Of a DNA stretch of 64,000 bases, positions 29,201 through 37,366 are shown in pieces. Numbering within the stretch: position 1 is the first letter of the stretch; each line of letters begins with the position of its first letter. The position numbers were made by a program, and so were the translations under genes. A model generated the notes under the pieces. It worked only from the letters and a program-made list of their open reading frames with translations, made no database searches and was not told where the DNA came from. The stretch comes from Psychrosphaera sp. B3R10 (GTDB lineage Bacteria; Pseudomonadota; Gammaproteobacteria; Enterobacterales; Alteromonadaceae), in the NCBI RefSeq assembly GCF_018861025.1, contig NZ_JAHKQH010000026.1, positions 168,250 through 232,249 on the forward strand, written 5' to 3'.

Positions 29201-30915
29201 TACCGTCATTGCAAATGGGCAGCGATTTATTGCGCTCAAAATCAATGTCAACTCTAAGTAACACTGGCGGTGACTGGATAAACCGCGTGGACTTTACACA
29301 ACAATCCAACAACTGGAATGTCGCTTTACCAATTATGTTAAGCGATGAAGTTAAAGCCAAATCCCTGTTAATGGATAGCAATATTCAGGTTTATTCTGAC
29401 AATATAAATAGCAGTGCGGAACTTGTTAAAGAGTTTTTACAGATCCGTAAATCAAGTCCACTATTTCGCTTAACAACAGCCGATGACATCATTGACCGAG
29501 TTGGCTTCCACAATACTGGCCAAAACGCGTTGCATAATTTAATTGCAATGAGTATTGATGATGGAAAAGGTTGTGTCGTCAGTAAACTTAATTATGAAGG
29601 TTTATGTGATGATGACGAGCAACGAGTTGACTTAGACCCTAGCGTTGATGCCATTTTTGTTGTTATTAATGGCGGATTAAATCAACAAACATTAAGTTTA
29701 GACATTGTGGGTGAATTTGAGCTGCATTCAATTCAGCAAAGTTCACATGACGCGGCAACCCAAAAGGCGTTTTACCAAACGACTAGCTTTGGTGGCCAAT
29801 TGGTCGTTCCAGCGTTAACAACAGCCGTATTTATTAAACCACAGGTTGTTGAGCAAGGTACCGGCTACAGCGCTTTTGCTAGTGTCGGACTTCCTTCGGT
29901 AACCCCTTACAACAATCACACTATCTATCTGCATAACGACGCAAATGAGAGTAATGATTTACCGGTTTTCGAGTACATGGGTGATGGTATATATGAGCTG
30001 ACAGTTACGCTTAATGTAGGTGCTCACAACTTTACTATTGGCGATTATGATCTATCTGAATTTAACGTTGGTGGTGATATCATAATCGAACTCGATACGG
30101 GAATTGTGATTGGCCAGTCAGCAATAACCAATACTATTAATATTACCGCGGCCGGCCGCTATACCTTTAGTTTAAATGCATTAGACCCCAAAATGCCGAC
30201 ACTTACTGTGACTGGTGGTTCGACGCAACCGAGTTACGGAGAAACAGAGTTGTTAATTCGCGGTGATTTTAATGGCTGGTCTGAAGACAATCCAATGATT
30301 TATGTCGGCAACAATACCTATGTAGGTACGGTCGATATCACAGCAACAGGCAACTTTTATTACAAGTTTGCTAATGCCGCATGGGACTTCAGAATTGGTA
30401 ACGAGTTTCAAACGACGTTAAATGAGTCTATAAATATGTCGATTCTTACCGATTCGTACGACCCTGCACCAACGTTGCAAATTGACGATATTGGCCTGTA
30501 CTTCTTTGTGATAAATGCAAATAACCCTGCCGCTCCTATCGTAACGATAAGTAAAGAAGTGCCGACCTATGCGGGTGAAATCTTATACGTCCGAGGTTTT
30601 GATTCGATATGGGATACAAGTCGACCTATGACATACTATGGCGCTGGATATTACGCACTGGACATACTTGCTGTTCAAAATGAAGACTTAACATTTGACA
30701 AGTTCTTTAAGATTGCCGCTGAATCTTGGAGCAATCCTAATTCAGGCGGCGCACAAGTTACCTTAAACGGTGGATTTGTTGCGACGCAAACCGTGGATGA
30801 CGCCATTACATTAGCGTTAGATGAAGAGACACAATTACGAATTATTTATCACGCCATTGATGATGTAAATAATCTCGGGGAAATTGCTGTTCAAGCCCTA
30901 GCAGTGAATGAATAA
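26293..30915 (+). CDS. Pullulanase-like lipoprotein without catalytic residues
   Basis: A 1540-residue lipoprotein (LSLFGC, Asp at +2) with the architecture of type I pullulanase. It has a CBM41-like domain (about 140-240: WVIHAWNND, FWKFKLLPL, CVHYIVHD), a CBM48-like domain (about 435-540: NALWAPTAQSV), a GH13 domain (about 550-1110) and beta modules to the end. Pullulanase landmarks persist (GYYHRRDPQTGR, ASEHAMM, DLLRSKSM, WINRVDF), but the active site is gone. Region I reads DFDFSH (Ser736 for Asn). The nucleophile position is Thr806 in IDAFHLTAID, the acid/base is Ser835 in IYGSANN, and the third Asp is Asn932 in TVNSETLF. The reading frame is intact over 4.6 kb, so this looks like a conserved non-enzymatic role, probably starch binding. 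The last 225 residues are closely similar to those of the 17809 protein. Confidence 0.85.
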   Translation: MNMNLRIQSRIFATCVISSTLLSLFGCDVSNEEGLKSEFQATLQTPLTCRFPDTIAADSFGEPILDENANTSCERVELACENALYDHDSHSCLPLARHPLAPLEVAEAIPEDGNWATVFYWRDEFANVDPQTLLSPPDNENKWVIHAWNNDVCNAWDPDYQQPGNSNNYQEVEKIYWTTSWTGGLLPDGFDENYGLFWKFKLLPLDDVNEEGVPRRTDCVHYIVHDINNDIRGHIDDLRGDVGNNPTASLYNPDNMNYIHNELSTPITGSSINPYYVPPGELATSVRRVDPKWYAHWIDTSTILLGDSGLENSFGPMTQSVKLFYGPGDIRFFPGDGYRGVDFIEFTRQGDSSLLTPEQAASSLAAASNFSVFTTDTDITPELAKTILQGTITVVAENADQEMIAATGVQTAKIIDALYTQGNNDANEATLGVIYEDGKVKNALWAPTAQSVIINIYNDVFVDGDYELFKSQEMTFDILTGIWSFEASAADVDQKLFQYEVSVFHSETGKFESLDVVDPYSVNLTTNTEYSKYVNLDDANLLPSGWTQNTAVNMVNPEDYVFYTGHVRDFSILDESTTPAHRGKFLAFTDSTSSPVQHLQSLADAGITHVQLMPINNIANIDDRAESSVNLGNTVSKLCGKKPGAEVCLDIGENSTETLGDILAGLDSTSDKSRDLLSELVNIDSYDFGYNSNLFTAPEGIYATNSADSSRIIELREMVQALHDMGLKVSLDFDFSHTNDSGLLDDSILDQVVPGYYHRRDPQTGRILDVTSAEDTASEHAMMTKLIADTLVTYSKHFNIDAFHLTAIDLIPSDSLLAIRNAVKAVNDNTYIYGSANNIALSTFTAANATTLTNTEVGLVNANMQDAVTSAVLFNQSQFIDEIDKLRISMVGNIANYRLENKMGNINQAKDLYTNSLVQDPAEIVNTIATVNSETLFDALQYNLAGDFLPDERIRAHQISMAIPLLSQGIPSLQMGSDLLRSKSMSTLSNTGGDWINRVDFTQQSNNWNVALPIMLSDEVKAKSLLMDSNIQVYSDNINSSAELVKEFLQIRKSSPLFRLTTADDIIDRVGFHNTGQNALHNLIAMSIDDGKGCVVSKLNYEGLCDDDEQRVDLDPSVDAIFVVINGGLNQQTLSLDIVGEFELHSIQQSSHDAATQKAFYQTTSFGGQLVVPALTTAVFIKPQVVEQGTGYSAFASVGLPSVTPYNNHTIYLHNDANESNDLPVFEYMGDGIYELTVTLNVGAHNFTIGDYDLSEFNVGGDIIIELDTGIVIGQSAITNTINITAAGRYTFSLNALDPKMPTLTVTGGSTQPSYGETELLIRGDFNGWSEDNPMIYVGNNTYVGTVDITATGNFYYKFANAAWDFRIGNEFQTTLNESINMSILTDSYDPAPTLQIDDIGLYFFVINANNPAAPIVTISKEVPTYAGEILYVRGFDSIWDTSRPMTYYGAGYYALDILAVQNEDLTFDKFFKIAAESWSNPNSGGAQVTLNGGFVATQTVDDAITLALDEETQLRIIYHAIDDVNNLGEIAVQALAVNE

Positions 30916-30944
30916 AGTTATGCAGTTAACAAGCTGATTATATT

Positions 30945-30975
30945 AGGGCATCAACTAAAAAGTTGATGCCCTTTT
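30945..30975 (+). terminator. Strong rho-independent terminator
   Basis: AGGGCATCAACT (30945-30956), loop AAAA, AGTTGATGCCCT (30961-30972), then TTT. It separates the pullulanase-like gene from the regulator gene. Confidence 0.88.
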
Positions 30976-31001
30976 GGTTTTAACAATATAAAAGATGTTA
31001 G

Positions 31002-31017
31002 TTAACTCTCATTAACT
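31002..31017 (+). promoter_or_regulatory. TTAACT repeat before the response regulator
   Basis: TTAACT at 31002-31007 and again at 31012-31017, a 10-bp rather than 11-bp period, with TTATAT 4 bases further on. It may be a variant autoregulatory site of the regulator. Confidence 0.35.
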
Positions 31018-31103
31018 GCGGTTATATTTCGTTATTGTAGTAAAATAGGGTCAACACCCGCTAAATAAGTGAATATCGCATTTCACTTCAAAGAGTTTAC
31101 TTT

Positions 31104-31781
31104 ATGAATTTACGTGTCCTATTTGTTGAAGACGATAAAAATCTCGCTATCTCAATTGTTCATTATTTGGAATTAAATTCCATTGTTTGTGATTATTGTA
31201 GCGACGGGAATCTAGCGTTAAACCTACTGAAAACCAACAAATACGATGTCATCATAAGTGATGTAAACATGCCTGAAATGGATGGATATACGTTTTGTTC
31301 AAAAGTGAGAGAACAGGGATACGATGTTCCACTAATGATGTTAACTGCATTGACTGAAATTGACGATAAGTTAACAGGATTTGACAGTGGTGCCGATGAT
31401 TACCTGACCAAACCCTTTGAAATGAAAGAGCTTCTTGCCCGTATTTTTTCTCTAGCCAAACGCCGAAGCGGCAACATGAAGCTATTAAAAATTAAAGAGT
31501 TAGGTCTAGAGCTTAATTTAGATAACCACATTGCATTTCGCGACAATATAAAATTAAACTTGCCGCCGTCGTGTTGGATAATTTTAGAAACACTCGCCCG
31601 AGCATATCCAAAACCCGTTAAAAAATCCGATATCGAATTTGCGATTTGGGGTGATGAACTCCCGGACAGCAACAGCTTAAAAGTCCATATTCACGGATTA
31701 CGAAAAAATTTAGACAAGCCATTTGAATCTCCTATTTTACACATCATTACCGGTTTTGGTTTTGAGTTAAGGCCAGCATAA
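31104..31781 (+). CDS. OmpR-family response regulator of the starch locus
   Basis: A 225-residue two-component regulator. The receiver domain (1-120) has the acidic pair EDD near residues 9-11, phospho-acceptor Asp53 in IISDVNMPEMDG, Thr in MLTAL and Lys in LTKPF. The C-terminal winged helix (about 128-222) ends in the recognition segment SLKVHIHGLRKNL and the wing IITGFGFEL. No kinase is adjacent: downstream lies a separate spondin operon with its own pair. I infer that its kinase is the orphan at 11339 and that it binds the TTAACC direct repeats across the locus. Confidence 0.88.
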   Translation: MNLRVLFVEDDKNLAISIVHYLELNSIVCDYCSDGNLALNLLKTNKYDVIISDVNMPEMDGYTFCSKVREQGYDVPLMMLTALTEIDDKLTGFDSGADDYLTKPFEMKELLARIFSLAKRRSGNMKLLKIKELGLELNLDNHIAFRDNIKLNLPPSCWIILETLARAYPKPVKKSDIEFAIWGDELPDSNSLKVHIHGLRKNLDKPFESPILHIITGFGFELRPA

Positions 31782-32039
31782 TAACGATAAATACATTAGG
31801 CTAAACCTATCGTAGTGTTAGATTTTAGCCTGCCATCGCACGCCGGTTTATCTTCTATTTGTATTTATTGTTAGTTCCTCCAACCTCCAATTCCCTTAAT
31901 ATTTGTTCTGTAAAGACATAAATATTGAGTTGTGACCAAAAAACACCATCTTCTTTATCAAATTGTGATTTTGTCGTGATACTTTTGGGATAAATTCGAT
32001 TCATGATTGTTAGGGTCAAAACTAACAAGAGAAAAGAAC

Positions 32040-32741
32040 ATGAAAAAACTACAACGAATTTTACTTCCTTCACTCGCCGTCTTATTTTCACAAAACGCAC
32101 TGTCGGCCGAACTCGACATTAAAGTCACTAATCTAACTCACGGTTTACACTTTACCCCGTTGCTTGTTACAGCACATGGTGCCGATGCGTACTTATATAA
32201 AACAGGTATGGCGGCAAGTGAAGATCTGCAAAAAATGGCTGAAGGCGGCGACATTTCAGGTTTGTCTTCAATGTTAATGGGCATCAATGCTGATGTTGTT
32301 GAAAATCCAGCGGCGGGTCTATTAGCGCCAGGCACCTCAACTATGACCATGTTATCTACAGCCGCCACTAACACCCATTTATCTTTGGTTACTATGTTAT
32401 TGCCAACAAACGATGGTTTTGTTGGGCTCGATAGTTGGGAAATTCCAACGACGGCTGGCACATATACAGTTTATCTAAATGGCTATGACGCTGGCACCGA
32501 AGCCAATAATGAAATTATCAATGGCGGCGGCATGCCGGGTGTTTTAGGTATTCCCGCAGATCCTTCTGGAAACAATGGCACAGGTGGCACGGGCGTGACA
32601 GATATGGAAGAGACTCAAGTCGTCCATATACACCGAGGAAATTTAGGTGATGACGACGCTGCTGGTGGCATGTCAGATGTGAATAACAAAGTTCATCGTT
32701 GGTTAAACCCGGTAGCTAAAGTGACAATTACGGTTAAATAA
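32040..32741 (+). CDS. Spondin-domain exported protein
   Basis: A 233-residue secreted or periplasmic protein with signal peptide (SLAVLFSQNALSA). The mature part is one spondin N-terminal-like domain (LDIKVTNLTHGLHFTPLLV, GTSTMTM, LVTMLLPTNDGFVGLDSWEI, YDAGTEANNE). In animals such domains mediate adhesion and bind calcium. The bacterial role is unknown. I start at the ATG at 32040, preceded by AGAGAAAAG. It is the first gene of a four-gene operon with a paralogue and a two-component system. Confidence 0.85.
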   Translation: MKKLQRILLPSLAVLFSQNALSAELDIKVTNLTHGLHFTPLLVTAHGADAYLYKTGMAASEDLQKMAEGGDISGLSSMLMGINADVVENPAAGLLAPGTSTMTMLSTAATNTHLSLVTMLLPTNDGFVGLDSWEIPTTAGTYTVYLNGYDAGTEANNEIINGGGMPGVLGIPADPSGNNGTGGTGVTDMEETQVVHIHRGNLGDDDAAGGMSDVNNKVHRWLNPVAKVTITVK

Positions 32742-32751
32742 GGAGTACCTC

Positions 32752-33468
32752 ATGAAACCTAATTTATTAAAATCAATAAGCATGGCGGCAGTCGTATCAA
32801 GCGCCTTGCTGATATCTGCCTGTAGCAGTGACGATGACGACGATATGATGGTTGTCGAAATGCCAGTTCCTGTTGACGTTTCGTATTCAATTACAGTTAC
32901 CAACCTAACTTATAGTCAGCCTTTTTCACCTATCTCGATTGTATTACATGACGATGGGCAACTATGGCAGATTGGTGAAAGTGCATCGGTTGCTTTAGAA
33001 AAACTTGCTGAGTCTGGTGATAACTCAGAGCTATTTACCCAAAGTGTCGTAACGGCTTCTATGGCGGGTGCAGGTATCTTAATGCCCGGTCAATCGGAAA
33101 CAGTTTCGATCACCATTGAGGACAACACAACGTCTCTTTTGTCACTTGCAACAATGCTTGTGAATACAAATGACGCGTTTACCGGTCTTAATAGTATACC
33201 GCTGGCAGATCTCGGTGTTGGTGACAGTTGGTCCAAAATGGTTGGGGCCTATGATGCCGGGACAGAAGCCAATAGCGAAAGTGCAGGCACTATGCCTGGA
33301 CCTGCTGATGGCGGCGCAGGCTTCGATACGCAACGTGATGATACCGACATAGTCACTATGCATCCCGGTGTTGTGTCAATGCATGACGGGCTGTCTACCT
33401 CAGTATTGACTCAAGCCCATAAGTTTGACCAACCGACAGCAAAAATAACGATTACAAGAACGGAGTAA
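32752..33468 (+). CDS. Spondin-domain lipoprotein
   Basis: A 238-residue paralogue of the preceding protein, exported as a lipoprotein (LLISAC) with an acidic Asp run after the cysteine. The spondin domain keeps the landmarks ITVTNLTYSQPFSPISIV, LATMLVNTNDAFTGLNSI and YDAGTEANSE. The ribosome-binding site AAGGAG is strong, and the gene begins 10 bases after the previous stop. It may be the surface-anchored partner of the free form. Confidence 0.87.
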   Translation: MKPNLLKSISMAAVVSSALLISACSSDDDDDMMVVEMPVPVDVSYSITVTNLTYSQPFSPISIVLHDDGQLWQIGESASVALEKLAESGDNSELFTQSVVTASMAGAGILMPGQSETVSITIEDNTTSLLSLATMLVNTNDAFTGLNSIPLADLGVGDSWSKMVGAYDAGTEANSESAGTMPGPADGGAGFDTQRDDTDIVTMHPGVVSMHDGLSTSVLTQAHKFDQPTAKITITRTE

Positions 33469-33471
33469 ACT

Positions 33472-34281
33472 ATGACAGATTCAGTGCTTATTGTGGAAGA
33501 TGATTTTGACATCGCTGACCTAATTCGCGTCAACTTGTTAGAATTAGGTATTCATACAGAGCACGAGTCTGACGGTTCTAAAGCATTAGCAAAGGCTCTT
33601 AACGAGCCTTTTAGTCTTTTGCTTTTGGATGTCATGTTGCCTTCATTGTCTGGCTTAGATATTTGCAAGCAGGTCAGACACGAAAAGCCCGAACAAGCTA
33701 TCATCATGTTAACGGCCAAAAATTCCGAAATGGATCGTGTCCTTGGACTCGAACTAGGCGCCGATGACTACATGACCAAACCCTTTAGCGTGCGTGAGCT
33801 GCAAGCCCGCGTCAGATCACAATTACGTAAAGTTAATATCCTTAACCAGCGATATGGTATGTCGCCTTTAACATCTGACGTTGCTGATTCCTATCAAGTC
33901 GGAAGTTTACTAATTAATGGTCAATTGCACCGGGCCACTATAGACCAAACCGTGTTAGAACTAACCGCCACTGAATTTGATTTATTAAAACATTTTGCCA
34001 AACATCCAGATCAAGTATTTAGCCGTGCGCAATTGCTAGAAGCCGTTTGGGGATATGGTCACAGTGGCTACGAACATACGGTGAATTCACATATTAATCG
34101 CCTACGGGCCAAACTTGAACAAAACCCAACAAACGCGGAAATCATCCAAACTGTTTGGGGCGTAGGTTATAAGCTCAACGCCCAAAATACCAAATCGTCT
34201 ATGTTCGATAGCAATACCAATACCAATAACAATAACAACGCTACCCAATCCACGACTTCTAAACTGAAGGGAACTCACTAA
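33472..34281 (+). CDS. OmpR-family response regulator, spondin operon
   Basis: A 269-residue two-component regulator with phospho-acceptor Asp53 in LLLDVMLPSLSG, receiver Lys in MTKPF, and a C-terminal winged helix ending in VWGVGYKL. About 27 extra residues follow, rich in Asn and Thr (SNTNTNNNNNATQSTTS) and encoded by a CAATAC/CAATAA simple repeat. Normal members end soon after GVGYKL, so this tail is unusual. The ribosome-binding site is embedded in the stop region of the spondin gene, and the kinase start overlaps this stop by one base. Confidence 0.9.
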   Translation: MTDSVLIVEDDFDIADLIRVNLLELGIHTEHESDGSKALAKALNEPFSLLLLDVMLPSLSGLDICKQVRHEKPEQAIIMLTAKNSEMDRVLGLELGADDYMTKPFSVRELQARVRSQLRKVNILNQRYGMSPLTSDVADSYQVGSLLINGQLHRATIDQTVLELTATEFDLLKHFAKHPDQVFSRAQLLEAVWGYGHSGYEHTVNSHINRLRAKLEQNPTNAEIIQTVWGVGYKLNAQNTKSSMFDSNTNTNNNNNATQSTTSKLKGTH

Positions 34282-35840
34282 TGTCTTTGTATAAACGACT
34301 CGTTTTATCGCTCTCTTTGGTTTTTGCCGCAATCATTTATTTGGTTGTATGGTGGAGTGGAGAGCTAAAAGAAAATACCCAACTAGAATCGGAGCAGCGA
34401 CTCCATCTTGGATTAGCCGAACATTTAGTGACAGACAACCCGTTATTGGCGCAGGGGGTTTATGATTACGATGCATTAAAAGGCCTATTTCATACCCTTA
34501 TGATGCTAGGCCCAAGCTTTGAGTTTTACTACGTCGATACACAGGGCAAAATCATCACTTACTCTGCCGACCCCGGTAAAGTAAAACGCACTCATATTGA
34601 TACGACCCCCATTAAATCGGTAATTAGCAATCGCATTAATACTGCGACTTTACCCCCTCAAAATGCGGCCTCAGATACAAGTGTTGATACAAGCGTAGAC
34701 AACAATTTAATCACCTCTTTGCCAATTTTGGGCGACGACCCAAGGCAAGTTGATCATCAAAAAATATTCTCAGCAGCTCCTGTATTGCGAGACGGTGAAT
34801 TACAAGGCTACTTGTATATCATTATCCGTGGCGAGAACTACGACTCGATAATGCAAGCTGTCAAAGCCAACAATCAGTTTGGCGAGTCTTCAATAATTGC
34901 CGCGATTTCACTGGCAGTTATGCTGCTATTGCTTTTAGGGTTATTTCGTTATTTCACCTTGCCTTTGTGCAAAATTTCTAACGCGATAAAAGGACTTAGC
35001 AATGAAAATTGGGAAACGCAAAAACTTAATCTCAATTTAACCATGTCACAGGACAACGAACTGCAACTTGTAGTTACCACGATCAATACCATGTTAGGCC
35101 AAATTCAGAAGCAATTTAGTCAATTGCAAAATATCGACGAACAACGCCGTGTATTACTTGCAGATCTATCGCATGACCTACGTACACCATTGGCGAGCCT
35201 ACAAGGTTACATCGAAACGTTACATATACACGGTGAGAAGTTATCAGCAGTGGAGCGCAGTAAATTCATTGATATTTCAATGAAAAATTCCAAAAACTTA
35301 AAGCTGTTAATAGACCAGATATTCGAATTAGCGTACCTCGAAGGTGGCCAAGTTACGCTGCAAAATGAGTCTGTCGCTCTTGGTGAACTCATCTACGACG
35401 TGGCAGCTAAGTTTGAACTTAAAGCCGCTGCAAAACGCATTAATATCACCGTCGACCCAGCTGAATGTAACTATCAAATATTTGCCGATATTGGCAAGCT
35501 AGAGCGGGTACTGTCCAATCTCATCGACAATGCGATAAGACATACACCAGAGAATGGGGAAATTACCCTTTCGGTTGCTGAACACAGTAAAGATGGCAAA
35601 AAACTGGAAATTGCAGTTAAAGACACAGGAATTGGCATTAATCAAAATGAGCTTACCCATATTTTTAATGCAAGATATCGCGCCAGCAACAGCCAAGAAG
35701 ATAAACAATCCCACGCAGGTTTAGGATTAGCCATCAGCCAGAAGTTGGTACAGCTATTTAATTCTGAATTATCCGTTGAAAGCCAACTTGGCAAAGGCAC
35801 CCGTTTTAGTTTTGAAGTCGTCAAAACACAGTTAGTGTAA
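34281..35840 (+). CDS. Sensor histidine kinase, spondin operon
   Basis: A 519-residue inner-membrane kinase with helices at about 7-25 and 207-228 and a periplasmic sensor of 180 residues. The sensor includes an acidic insert with a DTSVDTSVD repeat. A HAMP linker follows, then HisKA with His298 in DLSHDLRTP, an N box (LSNLIDNAIRHT), a G1 box (VKDTGIGI) and a G2 box (GLGLAISQKL). It is the cognate partner of the regulator encoded just upstream, as shown by the TAATG overlap. Confidence 0.93.
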   Translation: MSLYKRLVLSLSLVFAAIIYLVVWWSGELKENTQLESEQRLHLGLAEHLVTDNPLLAQGVYDYDALKGLFHTLMMLGPSFEFYYVDTQGKIITYSADPGKVKRTHIDTTPIKSVISNRINTATLPPQNAASDTSVDTSVDNNLITSLPILGDDPRQVDHQKIFSAAPVLRDGELQGYLYIIIRGENYDSIMQAVKANNQFGESSIIAAISLAVMLLLLLGLFRYFTLPLCKISNAIKGLSNENWETQKLNLNLTMSQDNELQLVVTTINTMLGQIQKQFSQLQNIDEQRRVLLADLSHDLRTPLASLQGYIETLHIHGEKLSAVERSKFIDISMKNSKNLKLLIDQIFELAYLEGGQVTLQNESVALGELIYDVAAKFELKAAAKRINITVDPAECNYQIFADIGKLERVLSNLIDNAIRHTPENGEITLSVAEHSKDGKKLEIAVKDTGIGINQNELTHIFNARYRASNSQEDKQSHAGLGLAISQKLVQLFNSELSVESQLGKGTRFSFEVVKTQLV

Positions 35841-35959
35841 ACCCACGTTTATAACGACAATAACGAGTTTGTTTAAACCAAGCGCATCAAAGGAAAGTGG
35901 CGTCTTGGTTCGGTTTAAAAGGCTTTGACTTAGTTAGAGATTTGTCCGCGTTAGGTTTT

Positions 35960-37366
35960 CTACATGGCCAAATGTTGTTTAAACATAGGAATAAACTCAT
36001 CTTCTCGATGACTTACAAATAATACGGTACTGTGTTTTTGTTGGTCTAACGTTTGTAAAAACTTCAGAACTCGATGACGGTTCACTTCGTCTAGGCCCTG
36101 CGTAGGCTCATCCATAACCAATAAATACGGAGATTTAACCAACGCTCGAACAATCAATACCAGACGTTGCTCACCAAAGCTTAAATCAGATAAGAGTTTA
36201 GCGCTATACTGCAACATACCTATTTTAGCTAACCATTGTTTGGCAATGTCGGTGTGCTTTGACTCAACTTGCTGATAGACCCCAATCGAATCAAAAAATC
36301 CTGAGACTACTGTGGCCAAAACGGTACAAGATACCCGATATTGGCGATGAATTTCAGGGCTAACAATGCCCATTTGTTTTTTAATCTGCCATATGCTTTC
36401 GCCTTGCCCACGAACAAAACCCAACACGCTCAACTTGTTGTTGTAACACTGCGGGTGGTCACCTGTGACGAGTTGTAACAAGGTCGATTTACCGCAACCA
36501 TTTGCGCCAGTAACTAAGGTATGTTGCAATGGCTTAATAGCAAAATCGAGTTCACTAAAAATAATATCCGATTGATAACTGACCTTGCCATTTTGTAATT
36601 CAACAAGATAATCGTGGGGATATGGCGCGGGTTCTTCTAGATGTTCTGGCCAAGCGACATCCGCTAACTCGTCGGTCATTAACGACTCTAATTGGCGTTG
36701 AATTTGTTGTTCATCAATACCGGATAAATCGATTAATTTTCCTTCGTCGATAATGGCAATTTGCTCACACCAAGCAGGAATATCATCGCGGTTACTTAAA
36801 CACAACAACACAGTGATGCCATAATCACTCAAAGTATTAAGCAAGTCTGATAACTCATTAACCGATTTTAAATCTAAACTGTCAAACGGGTTGTCGCATA
36901 TTAACAGCTGCAAATGCGGAGACTCTATATGGTCTAATAGCGCTTTTAATATAAGTAGCTTTCGGCTTTCACCGGTGCTTAATAAGCGATACCCTTTATC
37001 CATAACATGCGACAGTGAAAACTGTGCGACAAGCGGATTTTGATGTTGATTAACTGGCAAAAAATCACGTGCCGGCGTGCCATCATCGATACAATCAGTG
37101 ATATCTGTTTCATCAATTTTGAGTTCGTTTTCATACACCTCTTGAAGCGTCTCAAACGAAACCACCTTAACTTGTTCAGGACTAGGGACGACAAAACGCT
37201 CGAATGACTCTAAGGTAACGTCATCAATCAACATTTTATCTAGGTATTGTTTTCCAGAACCATTACGCCCGACAACGCAAGCTTTTTGACCGGCGTTAAT
37301 TTGCCAATGTGCTATGGATAACTTGTCGTGGATTAGATTTTTAATGTCGACTATCGGTGAATGCAT
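35960..37366 (-). CDS. modF: ModF-like double ABC ATPase
   Basis: A 468-residue cytoplasmic protein with two ABC ATPase domains and no membrane segment. Domain 1 has Walker A GRNGSGK and the signature LSTGESRK. Domain 2 has Walker A GANGCGKST, the signature LSFGEQR and Walker B LLVMDEPTQGLD. Length and order match E. coli ModF (490 residues; formerly photorepair protein PhrA). Its precise role is unclear even in E. coli. No modABC genes are nearby. Confidence 0.85.
   Translation of the reverse strand: MHSPIVDIKNLIHDKLSIAHWQINAGQKACVVGRNGSGKQYLDKMLIDDVTLESFERFVVPSPEQVKVVSFETLQEVYENELKIDETDITDCIDDGTPARDFLPVNQHQNPLVAQFSLSHVMDKGYRLLSTGESRKLLILKALLDHIESPHLQLLICDNPFDSLDLKSVNELSDLLNTLSDYGITVLLCLSNRDDIPAWCEQIAIIDEGKLIDLSGIDEQQIQRQLESLMTDELADVAWPEHLEEPAPYPHDYLVELQNGKVSYQSDIIFSELDFAIKPLQHTLVTGANGCGKSTLLQLVTGDHPQCYNNKLSVLGFVRGQGESIWQIKKQMGIVSPEIHRQYRVSCTVLATVVSGFFDSIGVYQQVESKHTDIAKQWLAKIGMLQYSAKLLSDLSFGEQRLVLIVRALVKSPYLLVMDEPTQGLDEVNRHRVLKFLQTLDQQKHSTVLFVSHREDEFIPMFKQHLAM

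Noticed and set aside
30945..31017. Considered the 31104 regulator as part of the pullulanase-like operon
   Set aside because: A strong terminator at 30945-30975 and a separate candidate promoter indicate its own transcript.
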